A stretch of 64,000 nt of DNA from contig CAUJHS010000091.1 in assembly GCA_963204915.1 (NCBI GenBank), positions 1 through 64,000 of the forward strand, in the 5' to 3' direction. The notes beneath the pieces were generated by a model. The model was not told the DNA's origin and did not search any database. It worked only from the letters and a program-made list of their open reading frames with translations. Origin of the DNA: Planctomycetota bacterium (lineage in GTDB: Bacteria > Planctomycetota > Planctomycetia > Pirellulales > Pirellulaceae). The position numbers and the translations under genes are program-made. Every line of letters begins with the position of its first letter. Positions within the stretch are counted from its first letter, which is position 1. Shown here one piece after another: positions 28,185-37,900 of the stretch.

Positions 28185-30983
28185 ATGAGCGCCGCTTCAA
28201 ATCCATGGTCGCGGGCCAAGTGCCCCTCCTTCGATCAATTGCAAATCCTCGCCGCGGGACAGGCCGAGCCGACGACCGCCCAGCAACTGTCGGAGCATCT
28301 CGACACCTGTGACACGTGTCGCCGTCGGTATGAGCAATTGCGGTCGGCCGTCACGGTGCGCGATCCGGACTCCACGCACGACGACCATGCGACCCAAGCA
28401 CAGGAATTTGCTCCCGATGAACTCAAGACGGCGCCGGGCGACAGCGACGCGGCGGCGGCCGATTCGACTTCGGCGTTTGACTCCGACGCCGTCGCCCAGT
28501 GGCGTTACACACGATCGCAAATCTTTGGCGAACTTCCCACGCGTTTCGGCCGTTATGAACTGCGCCGCCTGCTGGGCGAGGGGGCGATGGGCGAAGTTTA
28601 CCTCGCCTGGGATACCCAACTTGGTCGGGAGGTCGCGCTCAAGGTGCCCACCACCTTGGCCCGGCCGAAGAACGTCCAGCGCTTCTTACGCGAAGCGCAA
28701 TCGGCGGCGGTGCTCGATCATCCTTTCATTTGCCCCGTCTACGACTACGGCCAGATCAACGGCATTCGCTACTTAACGCTCAAGTACATTGCGGGCCGCA
28801 CGCTGGCCGATGTGCTGGCCGATGGCCCCATGCCGCTGCGCGACGCGGTTAAACTGTGCGGACAAGTGGCCGAAGCGCTCCACGCGGCGCACCGGTCGGG
28901 CGTGGTGCATCGGGATTTGAAGCCAGGCAACATCATGCTGGACGAAACGGGCCGTCCTTACGTGATGGACTTCGGCCTAGCGCGGCGAGACTCGGCCGAT
29001 GCCTCGCTCACGCGTACGGGCGAAGTGTTCGGCACGCCCGCGTATATGCCGCCCGAGCAAGCCCGCGGCGACAGCGTGCGCGTCGGACCGCGGTCGGATG
29101 TGTACAGCCTGGGGGCGATGCTGTTTCAAATGATCACCGGCCGCTTGCCGTTCATGGGCAGCGCCGCGGAGGTGTTCTCACAAATCTTACGCGAGCCGGC
29201 GCCAGCGCCGTCTCAGGTACATGCGGGAGTTCCCGCGTGTTTGGACGAGATCTGCCTGCGCGCGATGGCCAAAGACCCGGATGACCGTTACGCGACGGCG
29301 GCCGACTTTGCCGCCGCGCTCGACGCCTGCACGCCCGAACTGTTGCAAGCGGCGCCCGCGAAGAACGGCGAGAGGAAGACGCTGTCGTACAGGAACGCCG
29401 TCTTGGCATGCGCCGGGGTTGGGGTTGTTACGATCGTCTTGCTTCTTGGTTCGTGGCCCTGGAGCGATCAGAGCGGCACGACGCTTCCGATTCGCGACAC
29501 GCTGGAAGCAAAACAGGCCAACGGTGCGGACGTCGTGCCTAGCACCGACATTCCAGCGCCCCGCGCCGAGGCGCCGCCGGCCGCCGCTCCGGACAACGCC
29601 GCGGCGCAAGCCGTTGCCGCCGTCGCCAAGACGCCAGCGCAACGGTTTCAACAGAGTTTCACGCAGGCAATACGGCAGCTTGCCGTCGATTTGAAACGCG
29701 CCTTAGAGAACGATCCGGAGGGAACGCAAATCACCGTCGGCTCGTTCACGCCGGCCGACGCCGACTCGCCGCGCGTGCTCGGTCAGTACATCAAATCGCA
29801 GCTTTACGAGGAATTGAAGCAAGCGGGCCTGGAGCCGAAGCTCCTGGGCACAAAGTTCTCGTGCAAAGGCGAATACATGTACCTGCCCGAGGATCGCAAG
29901 CTGCAGATCGAAACCACCTTGCGCTCTGGTCCCCGTAAGGTGAAAACGGTGACGGTTGACCTTGATGACTTGACTGCGTCGGACCTGGCGACGCTCGGCC
30001 AGGTTCGGCCTAAACTGCACATTCTCGTGCTGGCTGCCGACGCCTACCCCGAGATGTTTCTGATGCCCTGGCCCTTGAAAGACGCCGAGGCGCTGGTAAA
30101 CGACCTACGACGCCAAACCACTGCTGTGTACGACGTCGGCAAGACGTACTGGTTTGTGAACGAAGAAATCGCGGCGGAAAGTTTGCCGGCCCAGATCAAC
30201 ACGATTTGCGAAGAATTGAAGGCCGAAGCCACGCCGCGCGACTTGCTCGTGGCGTTCATCGCGGGACACGCCGTGACGCACGAGGGCCGCTATTACTTCA
30301 TCCCGCCGCACGCGGAGCTAACACGGGAGAATATTAGTGACGCGCGCGACTCGGGCTTGTACCCACGAATCGGCGTTCCGTGGAGCACCCTGGCGGAGTT
30401 GCGCAAAGCGCCGTGCCGCACGTTCGTGTTATTGGATACCTCGAACGCCGGGACCGCCGTGGAGGAACTGGACCAGACGCAGGGCGAGCAAAAGCAGAAC
30501 AGCGACGAGCAAATCTTCGTCGTTCTTGGTGCGGCCCGCGCCGACCAAGATTCCGTTGGCGATTCTGTGCAAGGAAGTTTTTTCATGCAATCCGTGCGCG
30601 AGGCGCTCGCGGGACGGGCGGATGAGGGGGGCTCATTAAACAACTCGGTGGACCTGCGCGAGCTTACCTCTTACGTCCTGCGTGAAGTTCCTCTCCGTAT
30701 GCGAGCGATAAAGACGCAAGTTCCCGTGATGTGGCCGGCGTCGATTTCTGACGAGTGGAATTTTCCGCTGACGGCGAAGGAAACCGCACAGGGGAATCAT
30801 TCCTCGGCGGCCGAGCGGTGGTTATATTGGGGCGGTCTGGTGCTTACCGAGTTGCGCCAGCGCCAGGGCGCCGTGCACGACGACCAGCTCGCCCAGGACA
30901 GCCGGCACAATCTCAAACGACCCCGCCAGCGGCGGAAAGACGTACCGCTGGGCAGCGGCGCGAACCGGGTTGAAAAAGAGTGA
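28185..30983 (+). CDS. serine/threonine protein kinase fused to a caspase-like domain
   Basis: The 932-aa protein starts with an anti-sigma-type zinc finger (HLDTCDTCRRR), then a Hanks-type kinase (about 120-385) with GEGAMGEVYLAW, VVHRDLKPGNIM, MDFGLARR and GTPAYMPPEQARG, all catalytic residues present. A membrane segment (NAVLACAGVGVVTIVLLLG, about 405-425) leads to an extracytoplasmic region ending in a caspase-like fold (about 605-865). There the His is kept in FIAGHAV, but the expected DTCHSG is DTSNAG, so Cys is replaced by Ser. It is likely a signalling receptor. The ATG at 28185 precedes the zinc finger. The last 54 residues overlap the ROK gene on the other strand. Confidence 0.88.
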   Translation: MSAASNPWSRAKCPSFDQLQILAAGQAEPTTAQQLSEHLDTCDTCRRRYEQLRSAVTVRDPDSTHDDHATQAQEFAPDELKTAPGDSDAAAADSTSAFDSDAVAQWRYTRSQIFGELPTRFGRYELRRLLGEGAMGEVYLAWDTQLGREVALKVPTTLARPKNVQRFLREAQSAAVLDHPFICPVYDYGQINGIRYLTLKYIAGRTLADVLADGPMPLRDAVKLCGQVAEALHAAHRSGVVHRDLKPGNIMLDETGRPYVMDFGLARRDSADASLTRTGEVFGTPAYMPPEQARGDSVRVGPRSDVYSLGAMLFQMITGRLPFMGSAAEVFSQILREPAPAPSQVHAGVPACLDEICLRAMAKDPDDRYATAADFAAALDACTPELLQAAPAKNGERKTLSYRNAVLACAGVGVVTIVLLLGSWPWSDQSGTTLPIRDTLEAKQANGADVVPSTDIPAPRAEAPPAAAPDNAAAQAVAAVAKTPAQRFQQSFTQAIRQLAVDLKRALENDPEGTQITVGSFTPADADSPRVLGQYIKSQLYEELKQAGLEPKLLGTKFSCKGEYMYLPEDRKLQIETTLRSGPRKVKTVTVDLDDLTASDLATLGQVRPKLHILVLAADAYPEMFLMPWPLKDAEALVNDLRRQTTAVYDVGKTYWFVNEEIAAESLPAQINTICEELKAEATPRDLLVAFIAGHAVTHEGRYYFIPPHAELTRENISDARDSGLYPRIGVPWSTLAELRKAPCRTFVLLDTSNAGTAVEELDQTQGEQKQNSDEQIFVVLGAARADQDSVGDSVQGSFFMQSVREALAGRADEGGSLNNSVDLRELTSYVLREVPLRMRAIKTQVPVMWPASISDEWNFPLTAKETAQGNHSSAAERWLYWGGLVLTELRQRQGAVHDDQLAQDSRHNLKRPRQRRKDVPLGSGANRVEKE

Positions 30984-31883
30984 CTCGCCAATGAGCGATA
31001 CGCCGCCGCCGATCACGATCACCTCGGGCGCCACGAGCGTCACGACTTGAGCGATCGCCCAACCGAGCGCCTGGCAGGCATGAGCAAGCACCTCGCGCGC
31101 TAGTTCATTGCCATCGGAGGCGGCTTGTGCGATGGCGCGCGAATCGAGCCGATCAAAATCTCCTTCGCAGCGCGCCCAAAGATCGGCGGCGTATTCTTCG
31201 CCCGCTTCGGCCGCATCGGCGATGCGCTTCAACCGTTGCAACGTGTTTTGGCGGCGGGGTTCGCTACGCAGCGAATCAAACGGCGTGACCACTTCGCCCG
31301 AAAGCCGGGCCCGGGCCGCCGCGGCGATGCCCCAACCGCTGGCGATCGACTCGACGGTGTCGTCGGGCCGGTCGGCCTGAAGTCCGGGGCGCAAGTGGCC
31401 AATTTCCGCGACCGCCGGTCGGCCGGCGCCGTGCAAATGACCGTCAATCACCAGTCCGCCGCCAACGCCCGTTCCCACGGTGATAAAAAACACGATGCGT
31501 CGGTCCTGACCGGCGCCGAATCGCGCTTCGGCCAACGCCGCGGCGTCGCAGTCGTTGCCCAGCACGGTCGGTTTGCCGAAGGTGGTTTGACACCAATCGC
31601 GTAGCGGCGCGCCCTCCCAACCGGTGATTTGATGGCTTTTGACCACACACCCGGTGGCCGCATTAACCGGCCCGCCAAAACCAACGCCGATGCTGCGAAC
31701 TTCGTATCGGCTCAAGAGCGCGGCGCCGGCCGCGGACATTTGATCGAGGATGCCTGCGGCGCCGCGCGTCGGATCGACCGTGCGCCGCTCGAGCGCAACT
31801 AAAGGTGAGCCGTCTCCGGCGCCCACACCAAGTTGCAGCTTGGTGCCGCCGATTTCGATACCCAGGTAAAGATCGTTCGTCAT
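30822..31883 (-). CDS. ROK family sugar kinase
   Basis: The 353-aa protein has the ROK/ASKHA pattern: LYLGIEIGGTKLQLGVGAGD at the N-terminus, VGFGGPVNAATG, GNDCDAAALAEARFG (catalytic Asp), and VGTGVGGGLVIDG. The usual Cys-rich zinc motif after EIGH is missing (GHLRPGLQADRPDD), as in some planctomycete ROK proteins. It should phosphorylate a hexose such as glucose or N-acetylhexosamine in the cytoplasm. The ATG at 31883 lies 78 bp downstream of the SIS gene stop, so both may be co-transcribed. Its 3' end overlaps the kinase gene by 162 bp. Confidence 0.88.
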   Translation of the reverse strand: MTNDLYLGIEIGGTKLQLGVGAGDGSPLVALERRTVDPTRGAAGILDQMSAAGAALLSRYEVRSIGVGFGGPVNAATGCVVKSHQITGWEGAPLRDWCQTTFGKPTVLGNDCDAAALAEARFGAGQDRRIVFFITVGTGVGGGLVIDGHLHGAGRPAVAEIGHLRPGLQADRPDDTVESIASGWGIAAAARARLSGEVVTPFDSLRSEPRRQNTLQRLKRIADAAEAGEEYAADLWARCEGDFDRLDSRAIAQAASDGNELAREVLAHACQALGWAIAQVVTLVAPEVIVIGGGVSLIGESLFFNPVRAAAQRYVFPPLAGSFEIVPAVLGELVVVHGALALAQLGKHQTAPI

Positions 31884-31961
31884 GATGTCCAAGTGATCAA
31901 ACCGGCGAATACCAACTGGCGAAAGCAAACAGGCGAATGCAAACAGGCGAAAGCGCGGTGA

Positions 31962-32585
31962 TTAACGAGACGCCCCCGACGTGGCGTAACGGCCTTCACC
32001 ATTGATGCGCGCGTACACGTCGTTCAACGCCCAATGGAACAGACACAGGTGAATGCTTTCGACCATGCCCATGTCGTCCAGCGGCACGTGCAGGCCGTGC
32101 TGGGCCATGTGTTTCAGTTTGCCGCCGCTGTAGCCGGTTAGTCCGAAGGTCGTCAGTCCGTGGCGATTCGCCCAATCGACGGCGTTCAGCACGTTCGGGC
32201 TGTTCCCCGAACCGCTGATGGCGATGACCAGATCCCCCTTGCCGCCGTAGTTCATCAGTTGTTGAACAAAGATCTGATCGTAGGCCACATCGTTTCCTAC
32301 GGCCATGATCCAACCGGCGTTGTCGGTCAGGCTAAGCACCTTGAGGCGCTTCTTCGACTCGTCTTTCAAGTCTTCCGGCCGCAGGGTGCTTTTGCCCAGG
32401 TCTTCGCTCATGTGGCTGGCCGTCGTGCCCGAACCGCCATTACCCAAGATGAATACCCAACGGTCGTTCTCCCAAGCACGATAAATCAGATCGGCCCAGC
32501 CTTCTAGCTCTTGCAAGCTGATGCGGGCCAGTTCTTCCTGCAAACGAGACACATACGGCGCGGCGGCAAGTTGAGCGCCAAGCAT
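31962..32585 (-). CDS. SIS domain protein, GmhA/phosphoheptose isomerase-like
   Basis: The 207-aa protein has the SIS core (VFILGNGGSGTTASHMSED, about residue 44; LVIAISGSGNSPNVLNAVDW) and a C-terminal LCLFHWALNDV helix. The gmhA family isomerises sedoheptulose-7-phosphate, and related SIS proteins bind other phosphosugars. Pairing with the ROK sugar kinase suggests one phosphosugar pathway, for example lipopolysaccharide heptose or amino-sugar use. The ATG at 32585 was chosen over upstream TTG-like starts. It is the last chromosomal gene before the integrated element. Confidence 0.85.
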   Translation of the reverse strand: MLGAQLAAAPYVSRLQEELARISLQELEGWADLIYRAWENDRWVFILGNGGSGTTASHMSEDLGKSTLRPEDLKDESKKRLKVLSLTDNAGWIMAVGNDVAYDQIFVQQLMNYGGKGDLVIAISGSGNSPNVLNAVDWANRHGLTTFGLTGYSGGKLKHMAQHGLHVPLDDMGMVESIHLCLFHWALNDVYARINGEGRYATSGASR

Positions 32586-32785
32586 GAGGCGAAATCTCCC
32601 AGGCAAGGTCAAAGCGTCCCGGCGCAGGGATGTTGCGAGCCGGGCCCAGAATCGATGACGACACAAAAAAACGTGCAGAGTTTAATCCTGGGGGGATTAT
32701 GGACTAAACTCGATTTGACCAAGGAAATCCTTGGCCTATTGTTGAGTTAGCGAGGCGTTGGCACTTTCCCCGGCACTAAATTAAC
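32586..32785. promoter_or_regulatory. integrase upstream region with palindrome
   Basis: The gap between the divergent SIS and integrase genes holds a palindrome CCAAGGA-AA-TCCTTGG (32719-32734) and interrupted arms GTTTA and TAAAC near 32680-32710. These may be repressor, excisionase or attachment-site sequences. No matching core was found at the right end (45.8 kb), so attL is not proved. Confidence 0.4.
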
Positions 32786-33925
32786 ATGGCGAAACAGGGC
32801 AGGAAACGTGGGAGTCGCAATAAGGGTTACTTCTTCCGCGGTGGTCGCGGTTGGTGCGTGAAAGACGCTCGCGGCAAGTTCGTCCCTCTGACCGACAATC
32901 AAGGGGAGCGACTCCGGTGCGAGGATCAGGCCGAAGAGGCTAGGTTGGCTCATGCTCGATGGCTGGTGACGAAGGGTCGCAACGAGGCCACTGTTGACTC
33001 GGTGACGGTATGGGACGCCTGCCTAGCATACCTTGCCCACGCGAAGCGCGAAACGGCCACTGGCAGCTATAAGCTACGTGCTGACACGCTCTATGACTTC
33101 GCGACTGGGTTTCCAGCACGTTTTCGCGGATCAGCGGCTCAGCCCAAGCCGAGCGACCGGATTCACCCCGGCTACGGAACACGCCGCGTCGCCGAACTAC
33201 GACCAATCGACATCGACCGGTGGGTCCAATCACACACACGCTGGACCAACGCCCGCATCCCAATCAAGTCCATTATGGTCATGCTCAACTATAACGTGCG
33301 GGCAGGCGCAATCCCTCGCAATCCACTGAAAGGAATACGGGTGCCCCGGCCTGGGCGACGAGCAACGACTATTACGCCCGAGCAAGAGCAAGCGATGATC
33401 CGCGTGACGAACCCGCAATTCGCCATCGCGATCAAGGTGCTAATTCGTACTGGCGCTAGGCCGGGGAAGGAGTTTGCCGCTTTGACCGCCGCCCATGTGG
33501 ACGACCTGGGTAATCGGATGGTCTGGCGATTCAAGCCGCACGAGTCGAAGACTCGCAAAGAGCGGATAATCCGGATAACCGACGCCGAGATCATCGACAT
33601 CGTAAGGCGACAAATGGAGCGATACCCACGAGGCCCAATTTTTCGTAATACGCAGGGACGCCCGTGGACCGCCAAATCCCTTAACCAGAGCTTTGAGCGG
33701 GTACGCGGTAAGCTGTTCGCGGAGGGAATACACTTCGATGACGACGCGTGCGTCTATAGCCTCCGACATTCGTTTGCTAAACGCGTGCTGAATGGCTATT
33801 GGACTGGTCAACCCGTGAGTATCCAGCGGCTATCACAACTGATGGGCAACTCAGTTCAGGTGTGTATTGACCATTACCTGAACTGGGTCGCGTCTGAGGA
33901 TGAAGGACTCTGGCAGGCCGTCTAA
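32786..33925 (+). CDS. int: tyrosine recombinase/integrase
   Basis: The 379-aa protein has an N-terminal arm-binding and core-binding region (ending near 195) and a C-terminal catalytic domain with Arg in IRTGARPGKE (about 223), the His/Arg box SLRHSFAKR (about 327), and the nucleophile Tyr in IDHYLNW (about 364). LMGNS replaces the usual LGH before the Tyr. It should integrate and excise the element. It lies at the left end of the phage-like region and is convergent with the excisionase-like gene, overlapping it by 4 bp. Confidence 0.9.
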   Translation: MAKQGRKRGSRNKGYFFRGGRGWCVKDARGKFVPLTDNQGERLRCEDQAEEARLAHARWLVTKGRNEATVDSVTVWDACLAYLAHAKRETATGSYKLRADTLYDFATGFPARFRGSAAQPKPSDRIHPGYGTRRVAELRPIDIDRWVQSHTRWTNARIPIKSIMVMLNYNVRAGAIPRNPLKGIRVPRPGRRATTITPEQEQAMIRVTNPQFAIAIKVLIRTGARPGKEFAALTAAHVDDLGNRMVWRFKPHESKTRKERIIRITDAEIIDIVRRQMERYPRGPIFRNTQGRPWTAKSLNQSFERVRGKLFAEGIHFDDDACVYSLRHSFAKRVLNGYWTGQPVSIQRLSQLMGNSVQVCIDHYLNWVASEDEGLWQAV

Positions 33926-34209
33926 ATTCGCAACACGGCTGGATCGAAGCCGAACTCGTCCCCATCAGGCAGCCGTGCCTTGACTTTCCGGTATTGCGGC
34001 GGTTCAGGGGTGCTTCCAGCATCGACGAATTCATCAAGCCACTCCTGTTTGAATAGCAGCCGCGAGCCTTTCGCGTGCTGGAAGGCTCGCAGCTTGCCCT
34101 GCCGCACGAGCTTGCGAACGCCGCTCACCGAATAATTCAATTCGGCGGCGGCCTCCGTGATCGACAAAAGGCCGTAACAAATGATTTGCGGTTCACTTAG
34201 GTAGGTCAT
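33922..34209 (-). CDS. excisionase-like helix-turn-helix DNA-binding protein
   Basis: The 95-aa protein carries a MerR/excisionase-type winged helix (SITEAAAELNYSVSGVRKLVRQGKL then LLFKQEWLDEFV). Such proteins bend attachment sites or regulate element genes. It is translationally coupled to the HNH-AP2 gene upstream (34209/34206 overlap) and its 3' end overlaps the integrase stop, a typical integrase-excisionase arrangement. Confidence 0.78.
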   Translation of the reverse strand: MTYLSEPQIICYGLLSITEAAAELNYSVSGVRKLVRQGKLRAFQHAKGSRLLFKQEWLDEFVDAGSTPEPPQYRKVKARLPDGDEFGFDPAVLRI

Positions 34210-34745
34210 AGGAGACCCTCCAACCCAGCCATGTGCCGTTCGTTGCTATAAGCAAATCCTCCGAAGTACATCCTGGCGGCGGCGGCGTAGGCCAAAGCAC
34301 CTTCAAATGCGGTATCAAATAAGCCGAGAAACTTGTGCTGCTGATCTACCGTAATCTCAGCACGCCACCCCTTGCCGTGTAGCCAGCTAACTCCCCTAAA
34401 ACCACTCGTGTTCGTTTTGTTGCGTCTGTGATTTGCCTGATTCTGTTCGTTGGTTGAGGCTCGCAGGTTGTAACTCTGATTGTTCAGCCCGTTGCCATCT
34501 TCGTGGTCAATGTGGTGGCTTAACGACATCCCACGAAGCTCGGCCACAACCCTGTGCATGTACACATGCGTTCGACCAACTTTTCTTCGCGGACCGGGCA
34601 CCTTCGACTCACATTGTCGTGAGTCGCGAACCACGTAGTAAGTGTTCCGTCGCTTGCGGGCGCGCCACTTCCACTGACTCAAATGTTCATACAAATCGTC
34701 ATCAACCAGCGTGACTTTGTCTTGCGTCAACTTGATTTTTCTCAT
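34206..34745 (-). CDS. HNH endonuclease with AP2-type DNA-binding domain
   Basis: The 179-aa protein has an HNH motif (HHIDHEDGNGLNNQSYNLR, about residues 80-100) and a C-terminal AP2-like domain (SGFRGVSWLHGKGWRAEI then FDTAFEGALAYAAAARMYFG). These are homing-endonuclease-like phage proteins that recognise and cut DNA. A second paralogue lies at 39930-40436. The ATG at 34745 is preceded by CCGGAG. Confidence 0.88.
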   Translation of the reverse strand: MRKIKLTQDKVTLVDDDLYEHLSQWKWRARKRRNTYYVVRDSRQCESKVPGPRRKVGRTHVYMHRVVAELRGMSLSHHIDHEDGNGLNNQSYNLRASTNEQNQANHRRNKTNTSGFRGVSWLHGKGWRAEITVDQQHKFLGLFDTAFEGALAYAAAARMYFGGFAYSNERHMAGLEGLL

Positions 34746-34863
34746 GCGATTCTCCGGGGTGCTATTACAGTTACCCCGCGAAACTCGCGAAAGACGACTA
34801 ATTCCTGAAAAAATATCTCATTGACATACTTTATTAGATCGTCACAATCTTATATCCTACAAT
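34746..34863 (-). promoter_or_regulatory. AT-rich probable promoter region for the HNH-excisionase pair
   Basis: The stretch between the terminator and the HNH gene start is much more AT-rich than its surroundings (for example the runs around 34800-34860). It probably promotes the minus-strand HNH and excisionase genes. No exact -35/-10 pair with standard spacing was found on the minus strand. Confidence 0.35.
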
Positions 34864-34899
34864 AAAAAAGCCTCCCTCGGGTTTTACGCCGAGAGAGGC
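34864..34899 (-). terminator. rho-independent terminator of the tape-measure transcript
   Basis: On the minus strand the stem GCCTCTCTCGG...CCGAGGGAGGC (one mismatch, 34870-34899) is followed by TTTTTT (34869-34864). It lies just past the tape-measure stop at 34915. Confidence 0.75.
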
Positions 34900-34914
34900 C
34901 GTCCCCCACCACAA

Positions 34915-37900
34915 CTAAATCGTACCTCGACGGGCCTCCCGGCGAATCTTGGCCCAGACGGCTCTCGCCGTCTCTTGCGGCGCGCTCGCGCCATCGACAT
35001 TGATGTCACCGACCGTCACATTTGTCACGCTGCCGCCTTGCTGCCGGTACACTGGCTGTTGACCGGCGTTGATCGCCTGGATTTGCGAGAAGAACCGTTG
35101 CGTTGATCGTGGATTCATAATGAACTCGCCGGGGCGAGCCATCACCGACACGGTATCCATACCCCGTACTTGCCCGCCGTTGGCGAACCCCTGCATGGCA
35201 CCCGGCACGCCGATCCTCGACGCCGCAGCCGCCGCACGCTCAAGTTGCCCGGCGAAGCCCGCCGCACTCGACTGAGCCGCATCAATTGCTTGATTGATAC
35301 GCCACAACTCAGCACCCAATCGACTCGTGGCCTGAGCACTCTCTTGTGCTTGAGCGATCTGGTTGACTTTGCCGATAGCGGCAGCGACCTGCGCCAATTC
35401 GTCGGAGAGTAGTCGCGAGTCCACCGGCCCGAGCGAGTCCCATAGTTGCGACAGATCGGCGAATGTCTCACGGACTTGAGCTTTCGTCACGTTCGAGGAT
35501 TCTCCGAGACGCTCAACCTCGTCTGCGAGGCTGCGGATTTGCAGTAACGCATTCGCGGTACTTTGGTCCGCGAAAAACTGCTGCACGAGTCCTGACGGCT
35601 GATCCAATGTCGTGAAGATCGACGCTAACTCGCCACGCAGGCGTAAAATCTCGTCGGCCGCTTTGCGTGATTCAGCCAGGGCGGCTGATGCGTCATTCGA
35701 CATTTTCTCAGCTTCGCTGAGTCCCGCCGCGAAATCATCGGGGCTGGTGAACTGTCGCCCGAGCAGCTTTTCGAGAGGCTCGACATTGACCTGTAGCTTG
35801 AACGTCTCGAACGCTTTCTGCAAATCATTTTGAATCTTCTTGATACCGTTCTCAATTCGCAGGTTGAGATCAACTGGCTTCAAATCGCCAAGATTGCGAT
35901 TTACAAAATCGGCGATCCCGAGTGCTCCCGCCGCATTAAGATCGTTCTGGCTCAGTGCCAGTTCGGCGATACGTTTTAGCGCCGTTTGTCGAGCCTCGCT
36001 ATTGTCGGAGATCAGATTACCCTGCGGATCAAACTGGCTGACGTTATTCATCAGCACGGCGATGCTCTCGCGTAACTCGTCCACCGATTTTTGCTGTGTG
36101 GCTCGTGCCTTCTCTGCGGCAACCTCTCGCTGCTCAGCGAGCCTTTGCAGTTCCCGCTCGGCGTACAGTTGCTCGTTGAGCAATTTGTTCATTGTGCCAG
36201 CCGCGCGAGCCTCTAACTCGCGATTCCCGGTTCGCTGTGCGATCAGATCGGCCGACTCAGCCAACCGATTGGCCTCACCGAACTGGCCTAACGCCTCGCT
36301 GACCTGCGTGTGATCGGTCGCGTTACGCAGTTTTTTCGCAGCTTCCTCAGCGAGCTTGAATGCACGGCCAAGACGCTGCAAAGCACCGGTCTGCTCGTTA
36401 GTACCTCGGACTGCGCGATCGAACGCTCGTTGGTCGGCCGTCAGACCGAGTCCCACGACACGGTCGCGACTCGACGATGCCATGCCGCGAGCGTCGGCCG
36501 CAACCTCGGCTAGACGATCAGCCAACGCCTGTCGGGCGTTAAGCACGCGTCCGAGTGCCGTCGTCGTGGATGCGACCATCGCCTCGTTGCGTGCGCGAAT
36601 CGCGGATAGGTCTTGGCCGTACAGGCGTCGTGCCTGCTCGTTTCGCGAGTGGATTAGCTTGATCTCGCGGCCAAGCAACTCACGGGCAGTTTGCACCTTC
36701 GCATCTTGGGCCTCCGTGAAACTCGTATGGTCGAGCCGATTAGCCTGCTCAAGCGCGTGCGTCGCGGCGTTAATGCTCCGCGAGATTTGGTAGTCGAGAG
36801 ACCTGCCGATCACGTCGCCCAATGCCGCCGCCCCAAGTGTGAGACTCATCAGTTCGACCTGACGCCCGAACTGCCTCATCCCTGCCTGTGTCAAGATGAT
36901 CGACGATTTCATAAGGGTGAGGCTGGTGACAGCGGCCATGATGGCTCGCTCACCTTGCCGCATAACGCTGACGAACTGATCGACGCCACCGAAGAAATCG
37001 GTGACTTGCACGCCGGTTCGTAGAAGCGCCTGCCCGAAATCAACGGTCAACGCGTTGGAAAGCTTGTTGATTTCGCTTGTGAGCTTGTGGGCGTCCGTGC
37101 TGGCGACCTTCGCGAATTTGGATTTGGCAAAGTTGGTCCCGGCCTTCTCAGCCGCCTCCAAGTCCTGCGTGAACTCCTGTAGTCCGTCGATGGTTAGAGC
37201 CGTAGCACCGGCGAGTCCGCGGATATTGGGCAACAGGGCCGCGAGTCGCGACTGCGAACCGCCAGCCGCCGACGTAACCTCACGGAGTGCGCCACCAAGA
37301 CCCAACGTGCGGAGAGCAGCGTCACCGCTGGTGAAGCCTAGTCGGTCTAGCTCGCGTCGCATCGCGACGCTTGGCTTGAGGAAGGCGGAAATGGTCGCAC
37401 GAAGCTGGGTGATTGATTCGCTGGTGTTGGTCCCTCGCACGCTAATCGCGGCCAAGCCAGCACTAATCTCTTCGAGGCTCAAGCCAGAGGCACTGGCGAT
37501 TGGGCCGAGTCGGCCAAACGCGTTAGATAGCTCATCGGCCGAGATACGACCCTTGTCAATCGTCGTGAACATGATTCCAGCGACGCGCTCAGCTTGGCTC
37601 GCGTCAAGGCCGAACGATTTCAGCGCACCCGACAATAAATCGACCGAGTCAGCCAGACTACTATTCGTTGCGTGTGCGAATCGTGCTGACGTTTCCGCAA
37701 AACGTAGGGACTCACCAAAGTCACCAACCTGATTGCTGATCGCTTGATAAACGCCTGCGGCGGTGTCCAACAATGGCAGGTTGAGCGAGTCGCTCAACTC
37801 ACGCACATCGTTCGCGATTCGCGAGAACGACGTACCCGAGTCATCAATCGTCGAGATTAGTGCGACCTGCCGCTGGAACTCAGCAGCGGCGGTCGCCGTC

